A DNA stretch of 64,000 nucleotides from positions 1-64,000 of the forward strand of contig CAILNX010000053.1 of assembly GCA_903835685.1 (NCBI GenBank). Reading direction: 5' to 3'. Positions 24,972-34,412 of this stretch are shown in pieces. Each line of letters begins with the position of its first letter. Positions within the stretch are counted from its first letter, which is position 1. The position numbers and the translations under genes are program-made. The stretch comes from an uncultured delta proteobacterium (GTDB lineage Bacteria; Desulfobacterota; Desulfovibrionia; Desulfovibrionales; Desulfovibrionaceae). Under the pieces are notes generated by a model. The model worked only from the letters and a program-made list of their open reading frames with translations. It ran no database searches and was not told the DNA's origin.

Positions 24972-25679
24972 TCACCCTGCGCTCCCGGCCCCAGGGTCAG
25001 CCGATTCCGCCGACTCCGCCGGGTCCCAGTCCCGGCCCAGGGCGCGCAGGGCCTCGGCCAGGCGCTCCTGCTCGACGGCCATGGTCTCCTTGGTCAACTC
25101 GGCCCCGGGCGCTCCCCCGGGCCAGAAGGGCTCTCCGGCCCGCACCAGGATGCGGGAAAAGGGCAAGGGGAGCTGAAAATGATCCCAGGAACGCTCAAAG
25201 ACCTTCTTCCACTCCACCCGGGCGCGGATGGGCAGGATGGCCGCCCCGGCCTTGGACGCGACAAAGAGCGCGCCCTCCTTGACCTGGCCCCGGGGGCCGC
25301 GCGGCCCATCCACGGTGAAGGCCAGGTTGCGTTTTTCGTCGCGGATGAGCCGGATGCCCCCCACCAGGGCCTTCAAGCCCCCCCGGGTGCTCGACCCCCG
25401 GGCAATGCCGAAGCCCTCGGCCTCAAGCACCCGGGCGATGATCTCCCCGTCCTTGCTGTCGCTCACGATGGTGGCCGCGGGCATGCGGATGGACAGCCCC
25501 CAACTGATGAGCGGGAGGAGCTCCTCGTGCCACAGGGCCACGACCATGGGTACGCCGGTGTCGATCACCTGCTGGAAGACGGCCCGCTCCGGGCAGTGGA
25601 AGCGGAAGCTCCGCCGCCAGGCCCGGTACATCCAGGTCAGGGCCGGGACCAGGATCAGGGGGTCAAAGCGTGGCTTCAT
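24972..25679 (-). CDS. DUF374 / lysophospholipid acyltransferase-like protein
   Basis: A 235-residue protein of the DUF374 group, related to membrane acyltransferases. The family blocks are visible: VVALWHEELLPLI (the His-containing motif), RGSSTRGGLKAL, and the core TVDGPRGPRGQVKEGA that follows the LAFT strand. Proteins of this family are thought to acylate lipids on the inner leaflet and often neighbour lipid A genes. The ATG at 25679 has GAGG 6 nt upstream and overlaps the 3' end of the exporter gene by 17 nt in another frame. Context with the MsbA-like exporter supports a lipid A or LPS role; the exact substrate is unknown. Confidence 0.82.
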   Translation of the reverse strand: MKPRFDPLILVPALTWMYRAWRRSFRFHCPERAVFQQVIDTGVPMVVALWHEELLPLISWGLSIRMPAATIVSDSKDGEIIARVLEAEGFGIARGSSTRGGLKALVGGIRLIRDEKRNLAFTVDGPRGPRGQVKEGALFVASKAGAAILPIRARVEWKKVFERSWDHFQLPLPFSRILVRAGEPFWPGGAPGAELTKETMAVEQERLAEALRALGRDWDPAESAESADPGAGSAG

Positions 25680-27516
25680 CCATGACCTCGGCCGAGGGGT
25701 CGGAAAACTGCATCTGGTACAACCGGGCGTACAGGGGGCAGGACTCCAGAAGCTCGGCATGGCTGCCCTGGGCCACGATGCGGCCCGCCTCCATGACCAC
25801 GATCATATCCGCGTTCAACACCGTGGACAATCGGTGGGCGATGACAATGCTGGTGCGGTCCTTCATCAGGTTTTCCAGAGCCAGTTGCACGATGCGCTCG
25901 CTCTCGGTGTCCAGGGCGCTGGTGGCCTCGTCCAGGATGAGCAGCGGCGGGTCCTTGAAGATGGCCCGGGCAATGGTCAGGCGCTGGCGCTGGCCCCCGG
26001 AGATGCGCGCCCCGCGTTCGCCCACCAGGGTCTCGTAGCCCTCGGGCAGGGCCAGCACGAAGTCGTGGGCAAAGGCGGCCTGGGCCGCGCGCTCCACGGC
26101 CTCCTGCGCGAAATCCGCCCGGGCGTAGGCGATGTTCTGGGTCACGGGCAGGTTGAACAGGAAGGCCTCCTGGGAGACCATGCCCAGGCTCATGCGCAGG
26201 CTGCCCAGGGTGTAGTCGCGCAGGTCCCGGCCGTTCAAAAGGATGCGGCCCGCACTCGGGTCGTGGAAACGGGGGATCAGGTTGACCAGGGTGGTCTTGC
26301 CCGAGCCGCTGGGTCCCACGATGGCCACCCGTTGGCCCCGGCGCACGGTCAGGCTGACCCCGTCCAGGGCGTTTGTCTCGGAACCGGCGTAGGCGAAATG
26401 CACGTCGTCCAGGCGCAGTTCCTCGAAAGGCTGCTCAAAGGCCAGGGCTCCGCCCGCCTCCTCGACCATGTCCGGGGAGTCCAGGACCTCGAAGACCCGC
26501 TCGGCCGAGGCAAAGGCCATCTGGATGGTGGAGTTGGAGCTGTCCATCTTCTTGATGGGTTCGTAGAGCATGGCCAGGGCGGCCATGAAGGAGAAGAACT
26601 CGCCCGGGGTGGCCCGGCCCTCCACCACCTGCAAGCCGCCATACCACATGACCAGGGCCACGCCGAACACCCCCACCTGCTCCATGATCCGCGAGGACAG
26701 CTCGCTGAACAGGTTCTGGCGCACCCCGATGTCCGTGAGCCGGGAGTTCTCCTTCTGAAAACGGGCGATCTCGGGCTTCTCGTTGGCAAAGGCCTTGACC
26801 ACCCGGATGCCGCTGAAGCTCTCCTGCAAGAACACCGAGAGGTCGGCCACCTTGGACTGGGCCAGGCGGCCCAGCTTGCGCAGCTTGCGGCTGATGAACA
26901 CAAAGGGGAAGAAGGCCAGGGGCAGGACCAGGACCGCCCACATGGCCAAGGCCGCGTTGCGGTAGAAGACCAGGCCGATGAGGATGAGGATGGTGAAGGC
27001 TTCCCGGGTGAGCATGATGAAAGCGGGCAGACTCTCCTTGATCTGGAGCACGTCGTTCAAGATGCGGGACATGAGCATGCCCACCTGGGTGCCCTCGAAA
27101 AAGCCCATGGGCAGGCGCACGATCTTGGAATAGACCTCGAACCGCAGCCGCTCCAGGACTTTCAGCCCGCAGTAGTTCATGATGTAGTTCTGGAGATAGC
27201 GGAACACGCCCTTCAAGGTCATGATGGCCAGAAACAAAAGGGGCACGAAGACCAGAGCCTGGCCGTCCTTCTTGATGAAGATGTCGTCGAGGGCGGGCTG
27301 GACCACCCAGGCCTGAAAACCCGTACTCCCGGACACCACCAGCATGGACACCACGGCCAGGGCGATGCGGCCCTTGAACCGGGCGAAATAGGACAGGCAG
27401 CGGGTGATGAGATGCCTGTTGCTCAAGTACTTGAAGCTTTTATCCGATTTCAACCTTTGCTCCCGAGCTGGAGGATCGGTGCGAAAGTCCCACCGGCCCC
27501 CAGGCATCACGATCAT
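25663..27516 (-). CDS. Lipid A export ABC transporter, MsbA-like
   Basis: A half-transporter of up to 617 residues. About six transmembrane helices occupy residues 30-310. The ATPase follows with Walker [10 protein letters not shown], signature ISGGQRQR, Walker [13 protein letters not shown] and the H-loop in IAHRLS. MsbA-type exporters flip lipid A core or phospholipids across the inner membrane. The start is uncertain. ATG 27516 lacks a ribosome-binding site, whereas a TTG at 27450 has GGGAG 6 nt upstream and gives 595 residues. The downstream DUF374 gene overlaps it, consistent with one envelope operon. Confidence 0.85.
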   Translation of the reverse strand: MIVMPGGRWDFRTDPPAREQRLKSDKSFKYLSNRHLITRCLSYFARFKGRIALAVVSMLVVSGSTGFQAWVVQPALDDIFIKKDGQALVFVPLLFLAIMTLKGVFRYLQNYIMNYCGLKVLERLRFEVYSKIVRLPMGFFEGTQVGMLMSRILNDVLQIKESLPAFIMLTREAFTILILIGLVFYRNAALAMWAVLVLPLAFFPFVFISRKLRKLGRLAQSKVADLSVFLQESFSGIRVVKAFANEKPEIARFQKENSRLTDIGVRQNLFSELSSRIMEQVGVFGVALVMWYGGLQVVEGRATPGEFFSFMAALAMLYEPIKKMDSSNSTIQMAFASAERVFEVLDSPDMVEEAGGALAFEQPFEELRLDDVHFAYAGSETNALDGVSLTVRRGQRVAIVGPSGSGKTTLVNLIPRFHDPSAGRILLNGRDLRDYTLGSLRMSLGMVSQEAFLFNLPVTQNIAYARADFAQEAVERAAQAAFAHDFVLALPEGYETLVGERGARISGGQRQRLTIARAIFKDPPLLILDEATSALDTESERIVQLALENLMKDRTSIVIAHRLSTVLNADMIVVMEAGRIVAQGSHAELLESCPLYARLYQMQFSDPSAEVMDEATL

Positions 27517-27604
27517 CTATGGCCAAACGGCCAATCAAGAGTTTCTATCGATTTGACCATCCCGGCGGCATGTGCTGGAACCGCCGCAGACAAGGAGGGA
27601 CATC

Positions 27605-28195
27605 ATGTCCGAAGTCACCCTGGACTGCAAGGGGCTGCCCTGCCCTGAACCGGTCCTGGTCTGCAAGAAATGCGTGGAGGCCGGGCCGCCCCGGACCATA
27701 ACCGTAGCCGTGGACAACGAGGCCGCCCGCGAGAACGTCACCCGCTTTCTCACCGGCCAGGGCTACACCGTGACCTGGACCCCCACAGGCGGGGCCATGA
27801 CCCTGACCGGGATTCGCTCCGGGGCCGAGGCCGGGGCCGCGCCTGCGGACTGCGCCTGCACCAAAACCGTGGTCTTTCTCACGGCCGAGACCATCGGCCG
27901 GGGCGACGAGACCCTGGGCGGCAAGCTCATGTTCAATTTTCTCGGGACCCTACCCGAGATGGGGCCGTCCCTGTGGCGGATCATCCTGGTCAACGGCGCG
28001 GTGAAGATGGCCGCCAGCGGGCATCCCTGCCTGGACAAGCTAAAAAGCCTGGAGGCCGCCGGGGTGAGCCTTTTGGTCTGCGGGACCTGTCTGGATTTCT
28101 TCGCCCTCCTGGACAAGAAGGAGGCCGGCCAGACCACCAACATGCTGGATGTGGTCACCAGTCTGGACGTGGCGGACAAGATAATCCGGGCATAG
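27605..28195 (+). CDS. yedF: Selenium metabolism protein YedF
   Basis: A 196-residue two-domain protein. Residues 4-70 form a TusA/SirA-like domain with LDCKGLPCPEPVL (CPxP with Cys13). Residues about 90-196 form a DsrE/DsrF-like domain with LLVCGTCLDFF. This fusion is the YedF family found with selenium-using genomes and is thought to handle sulfur or selenium; its exact reaction is not settled. The ATG at 27605 has AAGGAGG 6 nt upstream, and a 6-bp hairpin (CGGCGG with CCGCCG) precedes it. It agrees with the selenocysteine-coding hdrA in this window. Confidence 0.9.
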   Translation: MSEVTLDCKGLPCPEPVLVCKKCVEAGPPRTITVAVDNEAARENVTRFLTGQGYTVTWTPTGGAMTLTGIRSGAEAGAAPADCACTKTVVFLTAETIGRGDETLGGKLMFNFLGTLPEMGPSLWRIILVNGAVKMAASGHPCLDKLKSLEAAGVSLLVCGTCLDFFALLDKKEAGQTTNMLDVVTSLDVADKIIRA

Positions 28196-28268
28196 GAGCG
28201 TTTGCCCACCATTCTTTGCCTTCTAATCCGATTCCACCCCGCATTTTTTTGTGCTAGGGGCTGGTTCC

Positions 28269-29051
28269 ATGGGTGACGATACGAGGAATGAAGCCCCAGG
28301 CCTGCGCCTGAACAAAGTTCTGGCCGAGGCCGGGATCGCTTCCCGGCGCAAGGCCGACGAGCTCATTTTTTCCGGCACGGTCAGCGTGGACGGCCTGGTG
28401 GAGACCAATCCCGGCCGCCGGGTGGACCTGGCCCGGGAGCGGGTGGCCGTGAACGGCGTGGCCCTGGCCGCGCCCCCGGCCCAGTCCCTGCTCTTCATGC
28501 TGAACAAACCCACGGGCGTGGTGACCACGGTGCGGGACCCCCAGGGCCGCCCCACGGTGCTGGACCTTCTGCCCGAGGAATTGCGCCGTTGCCGCCTCTT
28601 TCCCGTGGGCCGCCTGGACTTTTTCTCCGAAGGCCTGCTCCTGCTCACCACGGACGGGGACCTCTGCCACGGCCTCACCCACCCCAGCCGCCATCTGCCC
28701 AAGGTCTACCAGGTGGTCCTGCGCGGCGAAGTGCCCGAGGAGTCCCTGGACCTCATGCGCCAGGGCATGCGCCTGGCCGAGGGCGAGGAACTGGCCCCGG
28801 CAGCCGTGCGCCGCCTGCCTTCCCAGCCCGGCAAGACCACCCTGGAACTGACCTTGAGCCAGGGGATCAACCGCCAGATCCGGCGCATGTGCCGGGACCT
28901 GGGCCTGACCATCCTGACCCTGCGCCGGGTGGCCCAGGGTCCGCTGAACCTCGGTGGACTGAAAACCGGAGCCTGGCGGCCCCTCTCGGCCCAGGAGGAA
29001 GGCAGCCTGCGCCAGGCCGTGGGCCTCCCACCCCGGGGCGGACGGTCATGA
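28269..29051 (+). CDS. Pseudouridine synthase, RluB/RsuA family
   Basis: A 260-residue rRNA pseudouridine synthase. An N-terminal S4 RNA-binding domain (LNKVLAEAGIASRRKADELI) is followed by the catalytic domain with the GRLDFFSEGLLLLTTDGDL motif, whose Asp is the nucleophile, and the C-terminal GINRQIRRMC block. RluB modifies 23S rRNA and RsuA modifies 16S rRNA; the sequence fits the group without deciding between them. The ATG at 28269 has AGGGG 8 nt upstream; a GTG six codons earlier is an alternative. Its stop overlaps the ATG of the diguanylate cyclase (ATGA). Confidence 0.92.
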   Translation: MGDDTRNEAPGLRLNKVLAEAGIASRRKADELIFSGTVSVDGLVETNPGRRVDLARERVAVNGVALAAPPAQSLLFMLNKPTGVVTTVRDPQGRPTVLDLLPEELRRCRLFPVGRLDFFSEGLLLLTTDGDLCHGLTHPSRHLPKVYQVVLRGEVPEESLDLMRQGMRLAEGEELAPAAVRRLPSQPGKTTLELTLSQGINRQIRRMCRDLGLTILTLRRVAQGPLNLGGLKTGAWRPLSAQEEGSLRQAVGLPPRGGRS

Positions 29052-29953
29052 ACCTCCAGGAGCTTCTGGAACAAGGGGTGTCCCCGGAATATCTGGAGCA
29101 CCTTTTTCGCACCGAGCGTTACGTCTGGCTGACCCTGTCCTTTGACATGGCTGCGGTCATGGACATCGACGGCTGCCTGGAAGAGATCAACGCCCACTGG
29201 GAGCGGGTCACGGGCTACACCCCGGATGAACTGCGCGGCAACTACCTCATCGAATTCATGCGCTTCGAGGACCGGGAAAAGGTCCTGGCCCAGGTCCAGG
29301 GCCTGATCACCTCGGACATCGCCACCAAGACCGTGGATTTCATGTTCCTGTGCAAGGACGGCACGCACAAGCGCCTGTTCTGGAGCCTGGCCTTTTCCCC
29401 GGAGCACAACCAGTTCTTCTGCGTGGTCAAGGACGTGACCGATCCAGTGCACACCCTGCGCGCGGCCTACCACGACAGCCTGACCGGCCTGCCCAACCGC
29501 CTGTACCTGACCGACTACATGCCCCGCATCCTCTCCCGGGCCGACCAGGACGGCAAGCAGGTGGCCGTGCTGTTCATCGACTTAGACGGGTTCAAGCAGG
29601 TCAACGACACCCTGGGCCACCGCCACGGCGACTCCCTGCTCACCCAGGTGGGCCAGAGGCTGAAGAAATGCCTGAACAGCCGGGACGTGGTCAGCCGCCT
29701 GGGCGGGGACGAATTCGTCTGCCTGCTGTTCGCCCCGGCCAACGAGGGCGAGGTGGAGCGCGTCTGCCAGGGCCTTATCGAGACCCTGAACCAGCCCTTC
29801 ACCCTGGCCGGACAGACCGCGCACATCGGATGCAGCATCGGCATCAGCATGTACCCGGGTGACGGGAAGGAGGCCGAGACCCTCCTGGATCAGGCCGACC
29901 AGGCCATGTACAAGGTCAAACGTAGCGGCAAGAACCGCTTCCTCTTCCGCTAA
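29048..29953 (+). CDS. PAS-GGDEF diguanylate cyclase
   Basis: A 301-residue signalling enzyme making cyclic di-GMP from two GTP. Residues about 35-130 are a PAS-type sensor domain (VMDIDGCLEEINAHWERVTGY). Residues about 135-300 are a GGDEF domain with the opening HDSLTGLPNR, the VLFIDLDGFKQVND metal site and an intact GGDEF (in LGGDEFVCLL). An RxxD inhibitory site is not evident. There is no membrane segment, so sensing is cytosolic. It is translationally coupled to the pseudouridine synthase gene upstream. Confidence 0.93.
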   Translation: MNLQELLEQGVSPEYLEHLFRTERYVWLTLSFDMAAVMDIDGCLEEINAHWERVTGYTPDELRGNYLIEFMRFEDREKVLAQVQGLITSDIATKTVDFMFLCKDGTHKRLFWSLAFSPEHNQFFCVVKDVTDPVHTLRAAYHDSLTGLPNRLYLTDYMPRILSRADQDGKQVAVLFIDLDGFKQVNDTLGHRHGDSLLTQVGQRLKKCLNSRDVVSRLGGDEFVCLLFAPANEGEVERVCQGLIETLNQPFTLAGQTAHIGCSIGISMYPGDGKEAETLLDQADQAMYKVKRSGKNRFLFR

Positions 29954-29984
29954 ACCCTTCCCAACCTCCCCAGGAGTTCAGGCC

Positions 29985-30416
29985 ATGCTCCGGTCCCTCC
30001 CCCATGAAACAGCCCTCCGGGCCCCGGCCCGGATGACGGTCCCGGCCGTCCTCGTCTTCCTGACCCTGTCGGTCGTGCTGATCCTGTCCGCTGGCGGGTG
30101 CGCCACCACGGCCAAGTACGAGGCCATGCTGCACACCTGGGTCGGCCAGCCGGAAAAGGCCCTGGTCTCCTCCTGGGGAACCCCCCACCGGGTCTACGAG
30201 AGCGGAGGGACCAAGTGGCTCACCTTCGTGAACACCGAGACCGTGAACGTCTCTGGCTCGGCCCCGACCTACAAGAAGAACCGGGAAGGCGAGTACGTCC
30301 CCTACGGAGGCTCGTCCCCCTCGTCCTACACCACCACCTGCGAAACCACCTTCGAGATCGAGGGCGGCGTGGTCCGGCGGTGGCGGCACAAAGGCGACGG
30401 CTGCGAAATGGAATAA
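29985..30416 (+). CDS. Putative lipoprotein, SmpA/OmlA-like
   Basis: A 143-residue exported protein. The N-terminus has a hydrophobic stretch (VLVFLTLSVVLILSAGGC) ending in a lipobox-like Cys at about residue 35. The mature part contains WVGQPEKALVSSWGTPHRVYE, the pattern of small SmpA/BamE-like folds that follow a G-x-P-x-x-V layout, and two further cysteines near the C-terminus (TTTCETTF, GDGCEME) that may pair. The ATG at 29985 has AGGAG 8 nt upstream. The function is unknown; the neighbours do not point to one. Confidence 0.75.
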   Translation: MLRSLPHETALRAPARMTVPAVLVFLTLSVVLILSAGGCATTAKYEAMLHTWVGQPEKALVSSWGTPHRVYESGGTKWLTFVNTETVNVSGSAPTYKKNREGEYVPYGGSSPSSYTTTCETTFEIEGGVVRRWRHKGDGCEME

Positions 30417-30440
30417 GGCCGAAACAGCAAGGAGCCCCCC

Positions 30441-32615
30441 ATGAGCGAACGCATCCAGACTGGCGGACTGTCCGTGGCCAAGCCCCTTTTCGACTTCATC
30501 GAGCAGGAGGCGGCCCCGGGATCGGGACTGGCCCCCCAGGCCTTCTGGGACGCCCTGGCCCGCATCCTGACCGAACTCGGCCCGAAAAACGCGGCCCTGC
30601 TGACCCGGCGCGACGAGCTTCAGGCCTCCATCGACGCCTGGTGGAAAAAACGGGCCGGTGCTCCCCAGGACCCGGCCGCCTCCCGGGCCTTTCTCACGGC
30701 CATCGGCTACCTCGTGCCCGAGGGGCCGGATTTCTCCATCACCACGACCAATGTGGACCCGGAAATCGCCCTCATCGCCGGGCCGCAACTGGTGGTCCCC
30801 CTGACCAACGCCCGCTACGCCTTGAACGCGGCCAACGCCCGCTGGGGGAGTCTGTACGACGCCCTCTACGGGACCGACGTGCTGCCCGAGACCGAGGGAG
30901 CCCAGCGCGGCCTGGGCTACAATCCCGTGCGCGGGGCCAAGGTGGTGGCCTATGCCGCGGCCTTCCTGGACCAGACCGCGCCCCTGGCCAAGGGATCGCA
31001 CTCGGAGGCCCGGCGCTATTCCTTAAGAGATCAAGGCGGGAGCAGGACCCTGGCCGTGGAGCTGGCCGACGGAAGCCAGACCGGCCTGGCCCGACCGGAC
31101 CAGTTCGTCGGATATCGCAGCCAGGGTGAGCTCTCCGCCGTGCTTCTGCGCAACCACGGCCTGCACCTGGAAATCGTCATGGACCGGACCCATCCCGTGG
31201 GCCAGGCCCACCCGGCCGGGGTCAAGGACCTGGTCATGGAGGCGGCCCTGACCACCATCCAGGACTGCGAGGATTCCGTGGCCACGGTGGACGCGGCGGA
31301 CAAGGTCCTGGCCTATCGCAACTGGCTGGGGCTTATGAAGGGCGACCTGGCCGAGACCTTTGACAAGAGCGGCCGAGCCCTGACCCGCCGCCTGGCGGCG
31401 GACCGGACCTACACCACGCCGGATGGCGGAAGCCTGACCCTGCCCGGCCGGAGCCTTTTGTTCATCCGCAACGTCGGCCATCTCATGACCACGGACGCGG
31501 TGCTGGACGCGCAAGGACGGGAAATCCCCGAGGGCATGCTGGACGCCCTGGCCACGGGCTTCATCGGCCTGCACGAGCTTGCAGGCTGCGGCCGGTGCAC
31601 AAACAGCCGCATGGGCTCCATCTACGTGGTCAAGCCCAAGATGCACGGCCCCGACGAGGTGGCCCTGACCCGGGACCTCTTCGCCCTGGTGGAAGAGACC
31701 CTGGGCCTGGCGAAAAACACCATGAAGATCGGGATCATGGACGAGGAGCGCCGGACCACGGTGAACCTGAAGGAGTGCATCCGGGCGGCCAGTGAGCGGG
31801 TGGTGTTCATCAACACCGGATTTTTGGACCGCACCGGCGACGAGATCCACACCAACATGGAGGCCGGTCCCATGGTGCGCAAGAACGCCATGAAGGCCGA
31901 ACCCTGGATCGCGGCCTACGAGGACTGGAACGTGGAGGCGGGCCTGGCCTGCGGCCTCTCCGGAAAGGCCCAGATCGGCAAGGGCATGTGGGCCAAGCCC
32001 GACCGCATGGCCGAGATGGTGGCCACCAAGGCCGCCCACCCCCAGGCCGGGGCCAACTGCGCCTGGGTGCCCTCGCCCACGGCCGCCACCCTGCACGCCA
32101 TGCACTACCATCAGGTGGACGTATTCGCCCGGCAGAAGGAGCTTTCCTGGCAGCGCAAGGCCCGGCTTGAGGATCTTTTGACCGTGGGCCTGCTCAAGGA
32201 CCGGCCGTCGGACGAGGACATCCGCCAGGAGTTGGACAACAACGTGCAGAGCATCCTGGGCTATGTGGTACGCTGGGTGGATATGGGCATCGGCTGCTCC
32301 AAGGTCCCGGACATCACCGACGTGGGCCTCATGGAGGACCGGGCCACCTTGCGCATCTCCAGCCAGCACATTGCCAACTGGCTGCACCACGGGCTTGTCA
32401 CCGAGGCCCAGGTCACGGAAACCCTCCAGCGCATGGCTGCGGTGGTGGACCGGCAGAACGCGGGCGATGCGGGCTACCGGCCCATGGCCCCGGCCTTTGA
32501 GAAGAGCCTGGCCTTCGCGGCCGCCCGGGACCTGATCTTCCTGGGCCGCCTCCAGCCCAACGGCTATACCGAGCCCATCCTGCACGCCCGCAGGCGCGAG
32601 GCCAAGGCCAGGTAG
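30441..32615 (+). CDS. glcB: Malate synthase G
   Basis: A 724-residue cytosolic enzyme condensing glyoxylate and acetyl-CoA to malate. Full length for the G isoform. Visible blocks include the [13 protein letters not shown] region, [42 protein letters not shown] and [16 protein letters not shown] with catalytic residues, and [21 protein letters not shown]. The GGAGCCCCCC before the ATG is a weak ribosome-binding site. The gene is followed after 10 nt by chrA. No isocitrate lyase gene is in the window, so the source of glyoxylate (glycolate or glycine catabolism) is undetermined. Confidence 0.96.
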   Translation: MSERIQTGGLSVAKPLFDFIEQEAAPGSGLAPQAFWDALARILTELGPKNAALLTRRDELQASIDAWWKKRAGAPQDPAASRAFLTAIGYLVPEGPDFSITTTNVDPEIALIAGPQLVVPLTNARYALNAANARWGSLYDALYGTDVLPETEGAQRGLGYNPVRGAKVVAYAAAFLDQTAPLAKGSHSEARRYSLRDQGGSRTLAVELADGSQTGLARPDQFVGYRSQGELSAVLLRNHGLHLEIVMDRTHPVGQAHPAGVKDLVMEAALTTIQDCEDSVATVDAADKVLAYRNWLGLMKGDLAETFDKSGRALTRRLAADRTYTTPDGGSLTLPGRSLLFIRNVGHLMTTDAVLDAQGREIPEGMLDALATGFIGLHELAGCGRCTNSRMGSIYVVKPKMHGPDEVALTRDLFALVEETLGLAKNTMKIGIMDEERRTTVNLKECIRAASERVVFINTGFLDRTGDEIHTNMEAGPMVRKNAMKAEPWIAAYEDWNVEAGLACGLSGKAQIGKGMWAKPDRMAEMVATKAAHPQAGANCAWVPSPTAATLHAMHYHQVDVFARQKELSWQRKARLEDLLTVGLLKDRPSDEDIRQELDNNVQSILGYVVRWVDMGIGCSKVPDITDVGLMEDRATLRISSQHIANWLHHGLVTEAQVTETLQRMAAVVDRQNAGDAGYRPMAPAFEKSLAFAAARDLIFLGRLQPNGYTEPILHARRREAKAR

Positions 32616-32625
32616 GAATGGTTCA

Positions 32626-33831
32626 ATGAGTTCTTCAACCGAAACATCCCCGGATAACGAGGCCTCACACCCTGGCCCGGCCCCTGGCCGGGCCGCTTCC
32701 CTGTGGTCCATCTTCTGGGGCTTCTGCGTGGTCGGGGCCACGGCCTACGGAGGCCCAGCCATGATGCCGGCCATGCGGGACCGGGTGGTGGAAAAGGAGG
32801 GCTGGCTCAGCTCGGCCGAGTTCGCCCTGGGCCTGGGCCTGTGCCAGGCCCTGCCCGGCGGCACCCTCATGCAGCTTTCGGCCTATATTGGGCTCAAGCT
32901 GCGCGGCCTGCCCGGGGCTCTGGCCGGATACGCCGGGTTCTCCGTGCCCGCCTTCCTGCTCATCAGCGTGCTGGCCACCTTCTACGCCGGGACCCAGTCC
33001 CTGCCCACCTCCGTGGCCGCCTTTGCCGGGCTCAAGGTGGTGGTCCTGGCCATCTGCCTGGCCGCCTGCCGGGAATTCGTGGTCCGTTTCGCGCCCACCA
33101 AACGGCATCTGCTCTTCACCGTGGCGGCAGCGGTTCTGTTCCTGGCCGGGGCCGGGGTGGTGCCCATCGTGGCCGGGGCCATTGTCGGCGGCATGCTGCT
33201 CCTGCCGCCCGGACCAGCGCCCCACCTGGTAAAAAACGAGACACCCCCGCGCACCCTGCCCCTGGCCCTGGGCCTGCTGGCCCTGGACCTGGCCCTTTTG
33301 GCCCTGCTCTTTTTCGTGGACCGCCTGCTCTTCCAACTGTCCGTGAGCATGATAAAAGTGGACATGCTGGCCTTCGGCGGATTCGGGGTCATCCCGGTCA
33401 TGTTCGAGGAGGTGGTGCGGCTGCACGGCTGGATGGACGAGCACACCTTCCTGGACGGCATGGCCCTGGCCCAGATCACCCCGGGGCCGACCATGCTGGC
33501 CTCGGCCTTCGTGGGCTACTGGATGCGGGGGGCGCTCGGCGCGGCCGTGGCCTCGGTGGCCATTTTCGCCGGGTCCTTCATCGTCATCCTGGCCGCAGCC
33601 CAGTACCGGGACCAGATCATCGCCTCGGTCACGGCCCGCAAGGCCCTGGCCGGGGTCCTGGCCACCCTGGGGGGCATGATCGTGGCCGTGAGCGTGAGCC
33701 TGGGCCGGGCCGTGGACTGGGGCTGGCCCCAGGCCCTGGTCCTGGTCCTGGCCCTGATCGCCCTGGCCAAGAAGGTCCCGGTCCCCCTCATCGTGCTGGC
33801 CGGGGCCGGGCTCTCGGCCTGGCTGTTCTAG
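32626..33831 (+). CDS. chrA: Chromate transporter ChrA family, two-domain
   Basis: A 401-residue inner-membrane protein with about ten to twelve hydrophobic helices and the ChrA duplication. Two half-repeats each open with an FGG-containing segment (AYGGPAMMPAM and AFGGFGVIPVM) followed by a GL-x-Q or LAQ-x-TPG motif (LGLCQALPGGT and ALAQITPGPTM). These are ChrA/CHR signatures. Chromate efflux or sulfate-related anion exchange are the known activities; which applies here is unknown. It lies 10 nt after glcB and is probably cotranscribed, an odd pairing. Confidence 0.9.
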   Translation: MSSSTETSPDNEASHPGPAPGRAASLWSIFWGFCVVGATAYGGPAMMPAMRDRVVEKEGWLSSAEFALGLGLCQALPGGTLMQLSAYIGLKLRGLPGALAGYAGFSVPAFLLISVLATFYAGTQSLPTSVAAFAGLKVVVLAICLAACREFVVRFAPTKRHLLFTVAAAVLFLAGAGVVPIVAGAIVGGMLLLPPGPAPHLVKNETPPRTLPLALGLLALDLALLALLFFVDRLLFQLSVSMIKVDMLAFGGFGVIPVMFEEVVRLHGWMDEHTFLDGMALAQITPGPTMLASAFVGYWMRGALGAAVASVAIFAGSFIVILAAAQYRDQIIASVTARKALAGVLATLGGMIVAVSVSLGRAVDWGWPQALVLVLALIALAKKVPVPLIVLAGAGLSAWLF

Positions 33832-33844
33832 AAGGAGTGAGAGT

Positions 33845-33862
33845 CGGACGGAGCGCCGTCCG
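33845..33862. terminator. Hairpin between convergent chrA and brnA-like genes
   Basis: CGGACGG (33845-33851) pairs perfectly with CCGTCCG (33856-33862) around AGCG. No T run follows on either strand, so it is at best a weak terminator or an mRNA 3'-end stabiliser. Confidence 0.45.
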
Positions 33863-33897
33863 GGCCGATCTCCTCCATATCCATAATCATTACCCCT

Positions 33898-34176
33898 CTA
33901 CTCCCCCTTACCCTGTTGGTGGGCCACGAAATTCTCCAGCACCTGATTGATCCGGCTCTGGTATCCTGGTCCGGCCTTCTTGAACCAGGCCAACACCTCG
34001 GGGTTCAGGCGGATGTGCACCGGAATCTTCTTGGCCGGGGAGGTCTTGAACTCGGCCTTTTCCCAGCCACCCGCCTCGGCGGGTTGGGCCTCCGGGGCCT
34101 CGGTCCCATCCGGCACGGTCTTCTCGGCCGTGGGAGAGGCGAGTCCGCCCCAGTAGCGCTGCAACTGCTTGCTCAT
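33898..34176 (-). CDS. BrnA-like antitoxin/DNA-binding protein
   Basis: A 92-residue protein. The C-terminal half, IPVHIRLNPEVLAWFKKAG followed by YQSRINQVLENFV, is the ribbon-helix-helix region typical of BrnA antitoxins. The N-terminal half (SKQLQRYWGGLASPTAE) is polar and unstructured-looking. BrnA normally neutralises the RelE-like toxin BrnT and represses its own promoter. No brnT gene is adjacent, so this may be an orphan or a repurposed regulator. The ATG at 34176 gives a compact protein; an upstream ATG lacks support. A palindromic operator lies upstream. Confidence 0.78.
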   Translation of the reverse strand: MSKQLQRYWGGLASPTAEKTVPDGTEAPEAQPAEAGGWEKAEFKTSPAKKIPVHIRLNPEVLAWFKKAGPGYQSRINQVLENFVAHQQGKGE

Positions 34177-34259
34177 CAGTTCACCGGTATCCTTGCGGTC
34201 GTGCGCACGAAATGGCCTGTGTATCCCCGCCCCGCTCCATGTCCACACCCTGCCACCTC

Positions 34260-34281
34260 TGTATACACTGCGGTGTACACA
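34260..34281 (-). promoter_or_regulatory. Palindromic operator/promoter of the brnA-like gene
   Basis: Half-sites TGTATACACT and GGTGTACACA form an inverted repeat matching at 8 of 10 positions. On the minus strand a TTGACT hexamer lies just upstream (34287-34282) and TATACA within the repeat, so the repeat overlaps a plausible promoter. This fits autorepression, as known for BrnA. Confidence 0.55.
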
Positions 34282-34354
34282 GTCAAGCCTGAAGCTTACT
34301 CGTTCCTGGACTTCCGGGAGAGAGGATTCACCTTGACCTCGATTTGGATGGCTA

Positions 34355-34380
34355 CAAAAAAAGCCCCGGATGTCCGGGGC
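34355..34380 (-). terminator. Terminator of the DUF4160/DUF2442 unit
   Basis: GCCCCGG and CCGGGGC pair over 7 bp around a 4-nt loop (34363-34380). On the minus strand eight T residues follow (34362-34355). It lies 32 nt after the stop of the DUF2442 gene. Confidence 0.88.
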
Positions 34381-34412
34381 GTTTTGGGCCGAATTGGACC
34401 CGTTTGAACTTA

